A stretch of DNA of 64,000 bases from Lachnospiraceae bacterium (GCA_015057555.1 SVEC01000003.1:1-64000), one strand, 5' to 3'; positions 16,923-26,768 are shown, counted from the first letter of the stretch. Made by a program: numbers and translations. Notes: a model not told the origin generated them from the sequence alone.

Positions 16923-18368
16923 ATGTTAATGAGTTTGAAACAAGAGCTTAACGATTGTTATATGTACGGAGAAATCATTTCTCATCAGGGTTTTGGTCCT
17001 GATACAGGAATATCTATGAGAGAGATGATTAAGTTTGATTTGTTACAGTTTTTGGCCTATCTTATTGATAGGGAGTCAAGTCCCACTCTGTATTCTGAAA
17101 TTAGTTTTATACATCAGTATTTGGGAGAATATTTCACTCCTAACAAGCTAGAGATATTTAAGATTGAGAGAACTTACGATAAGTCCTTTGCTGAAAATCC
17201 ACCACGTTCCCTCACATACTTTGCTAAGGCGGATTTATCAGGCAAATCAGCTTACACCACAAAGGGCTTTTCAAAATCTAGAAATCTCTACAATGTTTAC
17301 GAAAAGATGGGACGTGAATTTATCTCCTCAAAGCGTGAGGCAAGTGGAAAGGAATTAGAGGCATTTACTAATTACACCGCTATGATGGAGAAGTACATAA
17401 GAGACCTTAAGCTTTTTGAACCTGGAAATGGACCTATTCCTGCTGGAAAGGTAGGTAATATAGGTGGCTCAAATTCATCAAGCAAGAAGGACAATGTAGC
17501 TGGTAAGCTAGATGGTATGAAGGGTAAGCTTAATGTTAAGGAGTTCTCTGAGGAAGAGCTTGGCTATGAGGATCTTATGAAGGAGCTTAATACCTTAGTA
17601 GGACTTGATGAGGTTAAGAAGGACATTAAGAGCTTGGTAAATCTTCTTAAGGTTAAGAAGATGAGAGAAGAGCGAGGTATGAAACAACCATCAGTTTCAC
17701 TTCATATGGTGTTCTCTGGTAATCCTGGAACAGGTAAGACTACAGTTGCCAGACTTTTGGCTAAGATATATAAGTGCATCGACATTGTACCTAAGGGACA
17801 CTTAGTGGAGGTTGACCGTTCTAATCTTGTAGAGGGATATGTTGGCCAGACTGCTATCAAGACCAAGGAGGTTGTGGAGAGTGCATTGGGAGGAATCTTA
17901 TTCATAGATGAGGCCTACACTCTTACTGCTGGCAAGGATGGCAAGGACTTCGGTCAGGAGGCAGTAGATACCCTCCTTAAGCTTATGGAGGATAACAGAG
18001 ATAATCTGGTTGTAATTGTTGCAGGTTATACAGAGCTCATGAAGGAGTTTGTAGAGTCAAATCCAGGACTTAAGTCTAGATTTAACAAGTACATTTTCTT
18101 CAAGGATTACACAGGCGACCAGCTTTACGACATATTTATGTCCCTGTGTGATAAGCAGGAGTATGTACCTAATTCTGCCGGTAAGGAGTATGTTAAGGAA
18201 TACTTTAACAATCAAGTTAAGAACAAGGATGAGAACTTTGCAAATGCTCGTGAGGTAAGAAATTACCTGGAGCGTTCTATCTCCAGACAGGCAACTAGAA
18301 TAGTGGAATTGGAGAATGTAAGCGATAAGCAGCTTAAGACTCTTACAAAGTCCGACCTAGAGGAGTAA
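16923..18368 (+). CDS. CbbX/SpoVK-type AAA+ ATPase
   Basis: A 481-aa protein with a unique N-terminal region (about 1-200) and a C-terminal AAA+ module of the CbbX/CfxQ/SpoVK class. Walker A GNPGTGKT is at about residue 264, the pore-loop region VEGYVGQTA near 300, and Walker B ILFIDEAY near 325, followed by sensor and arginine-finger regions (SRFNKYIFF). Such proteins remodel partners, for example Rubisco activation by CbbX or sporulation and secretion systems, but no such partner is adjacent. The N-terminal half probably defines the substrate; I do not recognise it. GGAGAG precedes the ATG. A promoter for the next gene lies downstream. Confidence 0.8.
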   Translation: MLMSLKQELNDCYMYGEIISHQGFGPDTGISMREMIKFDLLQFLAYLIDRESSPTLYSEISFIHQYLGEYFTPNKLEIFKIERTYDKSFAENPPRSLTYFAKADLSGKSAYTTKGFSKSRNLYNVYEKMGREFISSKREASGKELEAFTNYTAMMEKYIRDLKLFEPGNGPIPAGKVGNIGGSNSSSKKDNVAGKLDGMKGKLNVKEFSEEELGYEDLMKELNTLVGLDEVKKDIKSLVNLLKVKKMREERGMKQPSVSLHMVFSGNPGTGKTTVARLLAKIYKCIDIVPKGHLVEVDRSNLVEGYVGQTAIKTKEVVESALGGILFIDEAYTLTAGKDGKDFGQEAVDTLLKLMEDNRDNLVVIVAGYTELMKEFVESNPGLKSRFNKYIFFKDYTGDQLYDIFMSLCDKQEYVPNSAGKEYVKEYFNNQVKNKDENFANAREVRNYLERSISRQATRIVELENVSDKQLKTLTKSDLEE

Positions 18369-18421
18369 AATGTGACAAATTCCCAGAGTATATTTGGGGA
18401 CTTTTACAAAGGGGTTTTAAG

Positions 18422-18450
18422 TTGATAAAAGTATAGTACTGTGATAAAAT
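18422..18450 (+). promoter_or_regulatory. Promoter upstream of hisA-like gene
   Basis: TTGATA (18422-18427), a 17-bp spacer and TAAAAT (18445-18450) lie about 62 bp upstream of the HisA start. Confidence 0.6.
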
Positions 18451-18512
18451 GATTAAGCCTAAGGTCACGTGCATTTTCTGTGATAGAAGGCATTGATGTA
18501 ACGGAGGATATT

Positions 18513-19289
18513 ATGAAATTTCGACCATGTATAGATATTCATAATGGCTCTGTAAAGCAGATAGTAGGTGGCAGTCTTAAGGATGAAGCTAACAGCGCTT
18601 TGGACAACTTTGTGTCCGAGCTTTCCGGTGACTTTTATGCAGACTTGTATAAGGGAAAGGGACTTAAGGGTGGTCACATTATAATTCTAAATCCTGAGGG
18701 AAGTCAGTTCTATGAGGCGGATGTGAACCAGGCTAAGCTTGCTCTTAGCACATATCCCGGAGGACTTCAAATCGGAGGCGGAATCAATAGCTCTAACGCA
18801 ACCAGATTTCTTGATATGGGAGCGTCCCATGTTATAGTTACCTCCTACGTTTTTAAGGAGGGAAGAATAAACTATGATAACCTAAAGGAGATAAGCCGAG
18901 AGGTTGGCAAGGACAGACTTGTTATAGACCTAAGCTGCAGGAAGCGGGGAGATGACTACTATGTGGTTACAGACAGATGGCAAAAATTTACAGATGTAAG
19001 ACTTGATGAGGAAACCTTAGATATGTTCTCTGAATACTGTGATGAATTTTTGATTCATGCAGTTGATGTGGAGGGTATGGCAAAGGGTATCGAGGAGGAG
19101 CTTGCCACTATGCTGGGGAATTGGAGTAGGATTCCTATGACATACGCAGGTGGGGTTGGAGCTTTTACAGATTTGGAAAAGCTTCGCTTACTAGGTAAGG
19201 ATAAGCTGGATGTAACTGTGGGCAGTGCTCTAGACATTTTTGGTGGTAATATGATATTTGAGGACGTAATATCATTTTGTAATACATAA
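18513..19289 (+). CDS. hisA: HisA, eukaryotic (HIS6) type phosphoribosyl isomerase
   Basis: A 258-aa TIM-barrel isomerase for histidine biosynthesis (ProFAR isomerase, EC 5.3.1.16). It resembles fungal/plant HIS6 rather than ordinary bacterial HisA. Visible HIS6-like features are PCIDIHNGSVKQIVGG at the N-terminus, LQIGGGIN, VIVTSYVF, DRLVIDLSCRK, FLIHAVDVEG and VGSALDIFGGN. The catalytic Asp pair is represented by CIDIH and AVDVEG. No other his gene is in the window; the gene sits 11 bp before a cellulase gene. ATG 18513 is chosen for its ACGGAGGA ribosome site; the longer frame lacks one. Confidence 0.85.
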   Translation: MKFRPCIDIHNGSVKQIVGGSLKDEANSALDNFVSELSGDFYADLYKGKGLKGGHIIILNPEGSQFYEADVNQAKLALSTYPGGLQIGGGINSSNATRFLDMGASHVIVTSYVFKEGRINYDNLKEISREVGKDRLVIDLSCRKRGDDYYVVTDRWQKFTDVRLDEETLDMFSEYCDEFLIHAVDVEGMAKGIEEELATMLGNWSRIPMTYAGGVGAFTDLEKLRLLGKDKLDVTVGSALDIFGGNMIFEDVISFCNT

Positions 19290-19300
19290 GGAGGGTAAAC

Positions 19301-21586
19301 ATGAGAAAGTTTAAGAAACACGTAGCACTTGTTCTTTCTGCTATTATGGCACTATCATTGGTGGCATGTGATAAAAAGGATAAGACTACAGAGGCAGAGG
19401 GTCCTACTACAACAGAGGCAATTGTTGCGGAGGTTATAGAGGACAATTATGACTGGCCTACAACAGAGGTTCCAGTTAAGGAGGATAACAGATTCACAAC
19501 TATCGAGGGTGCTGACGCTATGGGTGTTACCTTTGATACGGACGTAAATGGATTTGTTACATATGCAAATGGTGGTGCATTCCAGATGTACCAGGAGGAG
19601 GGACAGCTTATAGTTGATATTGAGAAAGCTGGTTCTCTTGAGCATTCAGTTCAGATTTACTATGATGGCTTTACTATGGCTAAGGGCTGTGTGTACAATG
19701 TTTCATTTGATATCAGCTCAACAGTTGAGCGTAATGTGGAGTGGAGAGTTCAGATTAATGGTGGTGATTACCATGCATACGCAAGTGAGCAGGTAGTAAT
19801 TGGGCCAGAGACTCAGACTATTAATATGGAGTTTACTATGAATGAAAATTCAGACCCGGCTCCAAGATTTGTTATCAACATGGGTGGCTACGAGGAAGAT
19901 CCAGAGCTTCCGGCACACAAGGTTACAGTTGATAATATTTCACTTTTTGTAGTAGATGGTTCAAAAGCAGAGAAAATAGAGGGTGCGCCAACACCTATTC
20001 AGGTAAAGGTTAACCAGATTGGTTATAGACCGGATGATGTTAAAACTGTAATTACAACATCTAAAGATGATGAGAGATTTAAGATTGTAAAGGCTGATAC
20101 AGGTGAGACAGTTTATATTGGAGAGTATGATCCAAAGCTTATCTTCGATGATAATGTAGGTTCAAACCTTCACAAGGGTGATTTCTCAGACTTTAAGGCA
20201 ACAGGTGATTTCAGAATCATCTCAAGCCCTTCAGGAGCTTCTTATGACTTCTCTATTGGAGAGGGACTTTATGATGATATCTATAAGGATATAGTTCTTA
20301 TGCTTTACAATCAGAGATGTGGTTGTGAGCTTGATGTAAATATTTCTGGTGACTTTGCACACAAGGCTTGTCATATGCAGGAGGCAACTGTATACGGTGA
20401 TAACTCTGGTAAGACTTATGATGTGTCAGGTGGTTGGCATGATGCAGGTGACTATGGACGTTACGTAGTACCTGGTGCTAAGACAATTCAGGATTTATTC
20501 CTTGCTTATGAGGATTATGGATATGCAGCAGATGACATAGGAATTCCAGAGAGTGGAAACGGAACTCCTGACCTTTTAGATGAGGCTAGATATGAGCTTG
20601 AGTGGATGCTTAAGATGCAGGATGAGGCAACTGGTGGTTTATACCACAAGGTAACTGCTCTTGTATTCCCAGAGACAGTTCTTGCAGTAGATGAGACAGA
20701 TCCTATGGTGCTTGCACCTATATCAGCGGCAGCTACAGGAGATTTTGCAGCAGTTATGGCTAAGGCATCAGTGCTTTACGCAGATTTCGATGCAGACTTT
20801 GCTGCTAAGTGTTTAGAAGCTTCAAAGAAGGCATATGCTTGGCTTGAGGCTAACCCAGATGCAAAGGGCTTCTGGAACCCAGATGATATAGTAACTGGAG
20901 AATATCCAGATAACTTCGTGTCAGACGAGAAGCTTTGGGCAGCAACAGAGCTTTATATAGCAACAGGTGAGCAGAAATATCTTGATGCTATAAATACAAT
21001 TATGGCTGAAAATTACAGAATAGGTCTTGGTTGGGCAGATATAGGAGCCTATGCACTTTACGACCTTGCAAAGGCAGAGGGTATTGATGCAACTGTTCAG
21101 GAGGCAGCTAAGACTAAGTTCTTAGAGAAGGCTGATAAGTATCTTGCAAGCTGTAAGACAGATGCATTCTTTATGGGACTTTCAGCATATAACTGGGGAA
21201 GTAATATGGATGTAGCTCAGAACGGTGAGATGCTCCTTATGGCTAATAAGATTGCGCCAAATCCAGAGTATGTAGAGTATGCTCAGAAACATAGAGATTA
21301 TATATTCGGATTAAATGGTGTAGGATACTGTTACGTTACAGGCTATGGAGATAATACACCTACAGGAACTCACCACAGACCTTCACAGGTGCTTGGAACA
21401 ACTATGCCAGGTATGCTTGTAGGTGGTGCAAATGAGAACCTTGAGGATCCATATGCACAGGCAGTATTATGGGGAATGCCAGGCTCACTTTGTTATGTAG
21501 ATAACGAGCAGAGCTTCTCATGTAACGAGATAACAATCTACTGGAATTCACCACTTATTTATCTTATGACAGGACTTGAAAAGTAA
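19301..21586 (+). CDS. GH9 endoglucanase lipoprotein
   Basis: A 761-aa secreted, lipid-anchored cellulase. The signal peptide ends with lipobox LSLVAC, giving Cys at about residue 23, followed by a charged Thr/Glu-rich linker. Residues about 60-225 form a carbohydrate-binding beta-sandwich (CBM4/9-like), then an N-terminal Ig-like CelD_N domain (VKVNQIGYRP). A GH9 (alpha/alpha)6 catalytic domain follows, with the nucleophile-side motif GGWHDAGDYGRY, the HHRPS motif and, near the C-terminus, NEITIYWNSPL containing the acid-catalyst Glu. GH9 enzymes hydrolyse beta-1,4-glucans. Surface anchoring suggests cell-attached degradation. AAGGAGGG precedes the ATG. It may be co-transcribed with hisA. 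Confidence 0.9.
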   Translation: MRKFKKHVALVLSAIMALSLVACDKKDKTTEAEGPTTTEAIVAEVIEDNYDWPTTEVPVKEDNRFTTIEGADAMGVTFDTDVNGFVTYANGGAFQMYQEEGQLIVDIEKAGSLEHSVQIYYDGFTMAKGCVYNVSFDISSTVERNVEWRVQINGGDYHAYASEQVVIGPETQTINMEFTMNENSDPAPRFVINMGGYEEDPELPAHKVTVDNISLFVVDGSKAEKIEGAPTPIQVKVNQIGYRPDDVKTVITTSKDDERFKIVKADTGETVYIGEYDPKLIFDDNVGSNLHKGDFSDFKATGDFRIISSPSGASYDFSIGEGLYDDIYKDIVLMLYNQRCGCELDVNISGDFAHKACHMQEATVYGDNSGKTYDVSGGWHDAGDYGRYVVPGAKTIQDLFLAYEDYGYAADDIGIPESGNGTPDLLDEARYELEWMLKMQDEATGGLYHKVTALVFPETVLAVDETDPMVLAPISAAATGDFAAVMAKASVLYADFDADFAAKCLEASKKAYAWLEANPDAKGFWNPDDIVTGEYPDNFVSDEKLWAATELYIATGEQKYLDAINTIMAENYRIGLGWADIGAYALYDLAKAEGIDATVQEAAKTKFLEKADKYLASCKTDAFFMGLSAYNWGSNMDVAQNGEMLLMANKIAPNPEYVEYAQKHRDYIFGLNGVGYCYVTGYGDNTPTGTHHRPSQVLGTTMPGMLVGGANENLEDPYAQAVLWGMPGSLCYVDNEQSFSCNEITIYWNSPLIYLMTGLEK

Positions 21587-21601
21587 TCGAGGTAGAGATT
21601 A

Positions 21602-24600
21602 ATGTTTAACTTAATTAAAAAAATGCTGGCAAGTGATAAGATTAGATATCTTGTTGCCGGAGGTTGTACAACCCTTGTAAACCTTGTAGCATTTTTCTTG
21701 CTGAGAAATTTTACAGACATTAATAGAAACACATGCAATGCCATAGCAATCGCTATGGCTATTGCTTTTGCGTACTTCATTAATAAGTATTTTGTTTTCA
21801 GAAGCAAGAAGCTGGGATTTTTAGGAACAATTACAGAGATGGCAAGCTTTGTAGGCATGAGGCTTATTTCTATGCTGGTGGAGATACTAGGCTTTGCCCT
21901 GCTATGCGATAGCTTTAGAATAAATGAGGTTGCATCAAAGCTATTAGTACAGGTAGCTGTTTTGGTGCTTAACTATTTGTTCAGCAAGCTTATTGTATTT
22001 AAGAAGGAGAAGAAGGGCATAATGCAGCATCTTAAAGATAATAGCTTGTGTTACATTTCTTTTTCCATAGTGGCAGTTGTGATGCTTGGAGTTTGTATCG
22101 CCTCGGGTATTATGCCCTTTGGCACACACGCTCTTACTTTGGTAGATAGCTTACATCAGTATGTGCCATTTTTTGCTGAGTTTAGAGATAAGCTTATTAA
22201 CGAGGGAAGCTTGTTTTATAGCTGGAATATAGCTTTGGGTTCAAACTTTTTATCCCTTACAAGCTATTATTTATCCAGTCCGTTTAACTTCCTTGTTCTT
22301 CTCTTTAGCAAGGAAAACGTACCTATGGCTATGTGCCTTATTATGTGCCTTAAGGTGTGCCTATCTGCATTTACCATGGCATATTTTCTCAGCAACAAGG
22401 GTAAGGAAAAGGACAATTCCTTCATTATTGTTGCAGTGGCAGTAGCATATGCATTGAATAACTATGTTATAGGCTTCTACTGGAATATAATGTGGATGGA
22501 TTGTATACTTATATTCCCTATTATAATTCTTGGCTTCCAGAAGCTGATGGAGGACAGAGACCCTAGAATGTACACTCTTGCTATGTTCTACGCACTTTAC
22601 TCAAATTACTACATCGGTTTTATGATTTGTATATTTATGGTTATGTGGTTTTTTGTATATAACCATAAGGGCATAAAGAAATTTTTTATAGATGGTATTA
22701 ACTTTGCTATATATTCCTTAGCATCAGGTGGCATGGCAGCCTTTCTGTTAATTCCGGCCTACAAGGGAATTATGGCTACGGCTTCAGCCTCAGCTAAGCT
22801 ACCTAAATGGACCTGGTATGGAAATATATTTGACCAGCTGAAGGAGCAGTTTGTGTGGACTGATGCATTTACCAATCAGACCTTTGATGGTGGAGTGAAT
22901 TTGTACTGTGGCGCATTGGCCATATTTGCAGCCTTCCTATATCTGGTATCTGATGATATAAAGCTGCTTGATAAGATAAAGAGAGTGGCATTGCTTGCAT
23001 TTCTTGCAATGAGCTTTAACAATGAGCTCCTAAATTTTATCTGGCACGGCTTTCACAACCAGTACGGAATACCAAATAGATTTTCATTTTTATTTATATT
23101 TGTTCTGTTATTAATGACCTATGATGCACTTAAGGGTATTAAGAAGCAGCACGTGCTTATGGTTATTTCTGCAAGTATGTTTGCAGGCTCATATATATTC
23201 CTTATAAAGCTTAAGGCAACCAGTGTGCAACCAATTAATATGTGGCTTACCATCGGATTGATTTTGGTATATACAGTAGTTTGTGCTCTTTATACATCTA
23301 AGAAGTTTAAAAAGGATATATTTGCCTATGTTTTATCAGGCATTTGTCTTATTGAGCTGGTGGCTTGCGGAGTTTACAACCTAGCTGACAATGGATATGC
23401 AGACATAGATAAATATTATAATTCCACCCCTGCTGTTACAGCAGCAAATGAAGAGGTGGTACGTATGGCCCAGGAGGATGAAGTAGGCTTTTATAGAGCG
23501 GAGCTTATGGATTCCACAGTTTTAAATGAGGTGACCTGGCACAATATGCCTAGTGTAGGCACGTTTTGCTCCACTGTTTTAGGTGAGCCGGTAACCACCA
23601 TGGGAAGATTGGGCTTTTACACTGGTGCAAATGAATTCCTTTATATGGGAGCAACACCATTTACCAACTCATTGTTTAATGTTAGATATCTTCTGGAGAG
23701 AGAAGGAGATTTAAATAACTTTGCCTTTGATTATGTAACAGAGGTTGAGGGAGTGGGCATATACGAGAACCCATATCCACTATCACTTGGCTTTGCAGTA
23801 TCAAATAATGTTAAGCAATACAATAGAGATGTAGGTGTGCCTCTCACAAATCAGGCTAATTTGGCAGCTTATATGACAGGGACCGAAAACTTCTATACAA
23901 ATGTTTTCCCTAGTTTGCTTGCAAGCAGTGACACCTTAGATGTGTCTGTTGCTTCAAATACCATTACCTACGAGACTAAGTCCAGTGGAAGTGCCAGCTT
24001 TATGGTGTCCTTTACTGTTGATACAGCTGGTGATTACTATGTAAATTGTAGAGGAAATAGTATTACAAATATTGCCTTTTACATCGACGGAGAGCTGGTG
24101 GATAAGGATAGATATATGTGGCAGATATTCCATTTAGGAGAGCTAGAGGTAGGTCAGCAGGTTAACATAGAATATATTTATAATAGCTTGTCTAATTCCG
24201 GCTCGGCATCTCTTTATGTGGCAACCTTTGATGAGGAAAAATATGCTTACACCCATGAGATATTAAGTCAGAATCTTCTTGATGTAGAGAAGTACGAGGA
24301 TGGATATATTTATGGAACTATTGATATGCCAGAGAGAAAGACCATGTTTACAACCATACCGTATGACAAGGGCTGGAAGGTTCTTGTGGATGGAGAAGAG
24401 GTAGAGTACTACGATATAGGAAAGGCCTTTATTGCTGTAGACATGACTCCAGGTGTTCACACTGTGGAAATGATTTATATACCAGTAGGACTTAAACTGG
24501 GAATTATAGTTTCAGCCGCAGCCTGGTTAATTCTCCTCCTTGGAACAATACTTTACACTAAGAGAGATAGTGTGGAGGAGAAAGAAAAATCCCAGGTTGA

Positions 24601-24709
24601 GGATGAAGAGAATGATGATACTGTAGATGAAGCTACAGAAAATGCAAATGAAACCGATGAAAACTCAGAATCAGAGTCCAATTCCGATGATTTTTTAGGG
24701 GAAGAATAA
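21602..24709 (+). CDS. GtrA-YfhO fusion membrane protein
   Basis: A 1035-aa polytopic membrane protein. Residues about 10-135 are a GtrA domain (KIRYLVAGGCTTLVNLVAFF, FAYFINKYFVFRS), a four-helix family proposed to flip lipid-linked sugars. Residues from about 150 on are YfhO-like, a large multi-pass GT-C-type membrane glycosyltransferase family, with VDSLHQYVPFFAEFRDKL and YWNIMWMD typical of the first loops and a periplasmic beta-domain before the last helix (YDKGWKVLVDG). The C-terminus is a highly acidic cytoplasmic tail of about 45 residues. Fusion implies coupled delivery and transfer of an undecaprenyl-linked sugar to an extracellular glycan. It lies 16 bp after the cellulase gene and ends with a terminator. 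Confidence 0.85.
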   Translation: MFNLIKKMLASDKIRYLVAGGCTTLVNLVAFFLLRNFTDINRNTCNAIAIAMAIAFAYFINKYFVFRSKKLGFLGTITEMASFVGMRLISMLVEILGFALLCDSFRINEVASKLLVQVAVLVLNYLFSKLIVFKKEKKGIMQHLKDNSLCYISFSIVAVVMLGVCIASGIMPFGTHALTLVDSLHQYVPFFAEFRDKLINEGSLFYSWNIALGSNFLSLTSYYLSSPFNFLVLLFSKENVPMAMCLIMCLKVCLSAFTMAYFLSNKGKEKDNSFIIVAVAVAYALNNYVIGFYWNIMWMDCILIFPIIILGFQKLMEDRDPRMYTLAMFYALYSNYYIGFMICIFMVMWFFVYNHKGIKKFFIDGINFAIYSLASGGMAAFLLIPAYKGIMATASASAKLPKWTWYGNIFDQLKEQFVWTDAFTNQTFDGGVNLYCGALAIFAAFLYLVSDDIKLLDKIKRVALLAFLAMSFNNELLNFIWHGFHNQYGIPNRFSFLFIFVLLLMTYDALKGIKKQHVLMVISASMFAGSYIFLIKLKATSVQPINMWLTIGLILVYTVVCALYTSKKFKKDIFAYVLSGICLIELVACGVYNLADNGYADIDKYYNSTPAVTAANEEVVRMAQEDEVGFYRAELMDSTVLNEVTWHNMPSVGTFCSTVLGEPVTTMGRLGFYTGANEFLYMGATPFTNSLFNVRYLLEREGDLNNFAFDYVTEVEGVGIYENPYPLSLGFAVSNNVKQYNRDVGVPLTNQANLAAYMTGTENFYTNVFPSLLASSDTLDVSVASNTITYETKSSGSASFMVSFTVDTAGDYYVNCRGNSITNIAFYIDGELVDKDRYMWQIFHLGELEVGQQVNIEYIYNSLSNSGSASLYVATFDEEKYAYTHEILSQNLLDVEKYEDGYIYGTIDMPERKTMFTTIPYDKGWKVLVDGEEVEYYDIGKAFIAVDMTPGVHTVEMIYIPVGLKLGIIVSAAAWLILLLGTILYTKRDSVEEKEKSQVEDEENDDTVDEATENANETDENSESESNSDDFLGEE

Positions 24710-24715
24710 ATTTAT

Positions 24716-24746
24716 AAATGGAGTGGTGTAATGCCACTCCATTTTA
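24716..24746 (+). terminator. Intrinsic terminator
   Basis: AAATGGAGTGG / CCACTCCATTTT pair around a 7-nt loop, just after the GtrA-YfhO stop codon. Confidence 0.85.
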
Positions 24747-24868
24747 TGTTTCATCAATATCCACAGGAAAATTTTTTATAAAAATTGATAGAGCTATAAA
24801 TTACAAAAATATACACAAATAATATAATAAAACTTGTAAAAAATTATCATAAAATGACAATTATCACA

Positions 24869-24897
24869 TTGACCGAAAATCAAATATATAGTAAAAT
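24869..24897 (+). promoter_or_regulatory. Promoter of the hybrid kinase gene
   Basis: TTGACC (24869-24874), a 17-bp spacer and TAAAAT (24892-24897). A GTAGTG/CACTAC inverted repeat (24911-24928) follows directly and could be an operator or leader hairpin. Confidence 0.65.
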
Positions 24898-24960
24898 AAA
24901 TCTTGAACTGTAGTGTAATATCACTACGATTATGCAAATAAGAAATACTAGGAATAAGAG

Positions 24961-26742
24961 GTGTATCAGTCTATGGAAAAAATAAGGGAGCTTGGATGGC
25001 AAAAGGTTATGATTGCCGTAGCAGCAATTGATGTGGTACTGGGTATAATTATAGGTGTAATAATGGGTGCAGTGCCAGCAGGAATTATCGTGGGAGTATT
25101 GGCAGGAGGCTTATCAGCAGGTGCTATATTTATACTTAATGGTGGAGAGATTAGAGGCCATTCTAAGAGCGATAAGTATAAGAAATTATTTATGAATCTT
25201 CCTATAGGATTTGCTCAGGCGAAGATTATTAATGACTCTATGGGTAATCCTAATGGATATTGTATCGAGGAGGCTAACGAGAGATTTGGTAGCTACTTTA
25301 ACCTTGATACTTCAGACTTCGAGGGCAAGATTCTCGGAGAGAGTAAGATAGATGTACTTCAGTCTATTAATGCTTGGTTCATGGCATATAATAACTCTGG
25401 TACTAAGGAGGGAGACTTCCTTGATGTAGAGATTACCATGGAAGAGCTTGGTAAGACCTTCAATACAGTTATGTATAAGTCTGAGGCAGACTATATCAAT
25501 ATGGTTGTTATTGATATCACTGATCTTAAGGAGACTGAAAGCAAGCTTTCTAAGGCTATTGAGGATGCTAATGCAGCATACAAGACTCAGGCAGAGTTCC
25601 TTGCAAATATGTCTCACGAGATTAGAACACCTATCAATGGTATTCTCGGTATGCTTCAGCTTACCCTTATGGCTGAGGACTTACAGGCAGATTACAGAGA
25701 TAACCTTGTAACTGCTAAGAACTGTGCAGATAACCTTCTTAGACTTATTAATGATATTCTTGATATAAGTAAGCTTGAGGCTGGTAAATACAACCTTAAG
25801 GAAGAAATATTTGATGTTAAGACAGCTATCGAAGAAACAGTTGCAGCTCAGGTTCCTACAGCTACTAACAAGGGACTTCAGCTTGATTGTACATTTGGTA
25901 ACAATATTCCAAAGCTTGTTAAGGGTGATGGACAGAGAATCCAGCAGATTCTTAACTGTCTCCTTTCAAATGCTTTGAAGTTTACATCTGAAGGTAATGT
26001 TAGAGTTAAGGTAGCAGCTATTGATGGTGAGAAGGAGAATATCACTCTTAGAATTGCGGTAGCAGATTCTGGTATCGGTATCTCAGAGAAGGATATGGAT
26101 AAGCTCTTTGTTAGATTCTCACAGGTTGATTCATCAGATACTAGAAAGTACGGTGGCTCAGGTCTTGGTCTTGTAATTTCAAAGCAGATTGCAGAGCTTA
26201 TGGGCGGTACAATCAGTGTTCAGAGTAAGGAAGGTATCGGTTCTACATTTATTGCAGAGGTACCACTTAAGATAGTTAAGGCGGCAGAGGTTGAGGCTCA
26301 GAAGGAAGCAGCTGAGAAGAAGGAAGAGGCAGCAGTGTTCTCCATCAACGCTCACAGCAAGGCTAGAATCCTTGTAGCAGAGGATGAGCCAGTTAACCAG
26401 CAGGTTATCGGTAAGCTTCTTGGTATGGCAGGCTTCTCATACGATATTGCTGAGAATGGAGAGAAGGCAGTTGAGCTCTTCAAGCAGAAGGAGTACGACG
26501 CAGCTCTCTTTGATGTACAGATGCCAGTTATGGATGGTATCGCAGCTACTCAAGAGATTCGTGATATCGAGAACAAGGAGCACAGAAAGAGACTTCCTAT
26601 CATCGCTGTTACAGCTAGAGCAATGTTTGGTGATAAGGAGAGAATCCTTGAGAACAAGCTTGATGATTACATAGCTAAACCATACAACTTAAATACAGTT
26701 GTTGAGACACTTAACAAGTATATAGACGATAAGGAAGACTAG
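24961..26742 (+). CDS. Membrane hybrid sensor histidine kinase with receiver domain
   Basis: A 593-aa hybrid kinase. Two closely spaced hydrophobic segments (about 15-60) anchor it. A PAS-like sensor region occupies about 75-190. HisKA carries the phospho-acceptor in MSHEIRTP (His at about 219). HATPase_c has DSGIGIS and GGSGLGL motifs. A C-terminal receiver has the phospho-acceptor Asp in LFDVQMP (about 518) and the conserved Lys in IAKPYN. It ends without an Hpt or output domain, so a separate Hpt protein (such as the one at 3274) and regulator are required. GTG 24961 (AGGA seven bases upstream) and ATG 24973 are both plausible starts. Confidence 0.88.
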   Translation: MYQSMEKIRELGWQKVMIAVAAIDVVLGIIIGVIMGAVPAGIIVGVLAGGLSAGAIFILNGGEIRGHSKSDKYKKLFMNLPIGFAQAKIINDSMGNPNGYCIEEANERFGSYFNLDTSDFEGKILGESKIDVLQSINAWFMAYNNSGTKEGDFLDVEITMEELGKTFNTVMYKSEADYINMVVIDITDLKETESKLSKAIEDANAAYKTQAEFLANMSHEIRTPINGILGMLQLTLMAEDLQADYRDNLVTAKNCADNLLRLINDILDISKLEAGKYNLKEEIFDVKTAIEETVAAQVPTATNKGLQLDCTFGNNIPKLVKGDGQRIQQILNCLLSNALKFTSEGNVRVKVAAIDGEKENITLRIAVADSGIGISEKDMDKLFVRFSQVDSSDTRKYGGSGLGLVISKQIAELMGGTISVQSKEGIGSTFIAEVPLKIVKAAEVEAQKEAAEKKEEAAVFSINAHSKARILVAEDEPVNQQVIGKLLGMAGFSYDIAENGEKAVELFKQKEYDAALFDVQMPVMDGIAATQEIRDIENKEHRKRLPIIAVTARAMFGDKERILENKLDDYIAKPYNLNTVVETLNKYIDDKED

Positions 26743-26768
26743 AGCTTCCCAGAGAGTGAAAGTTGTGA

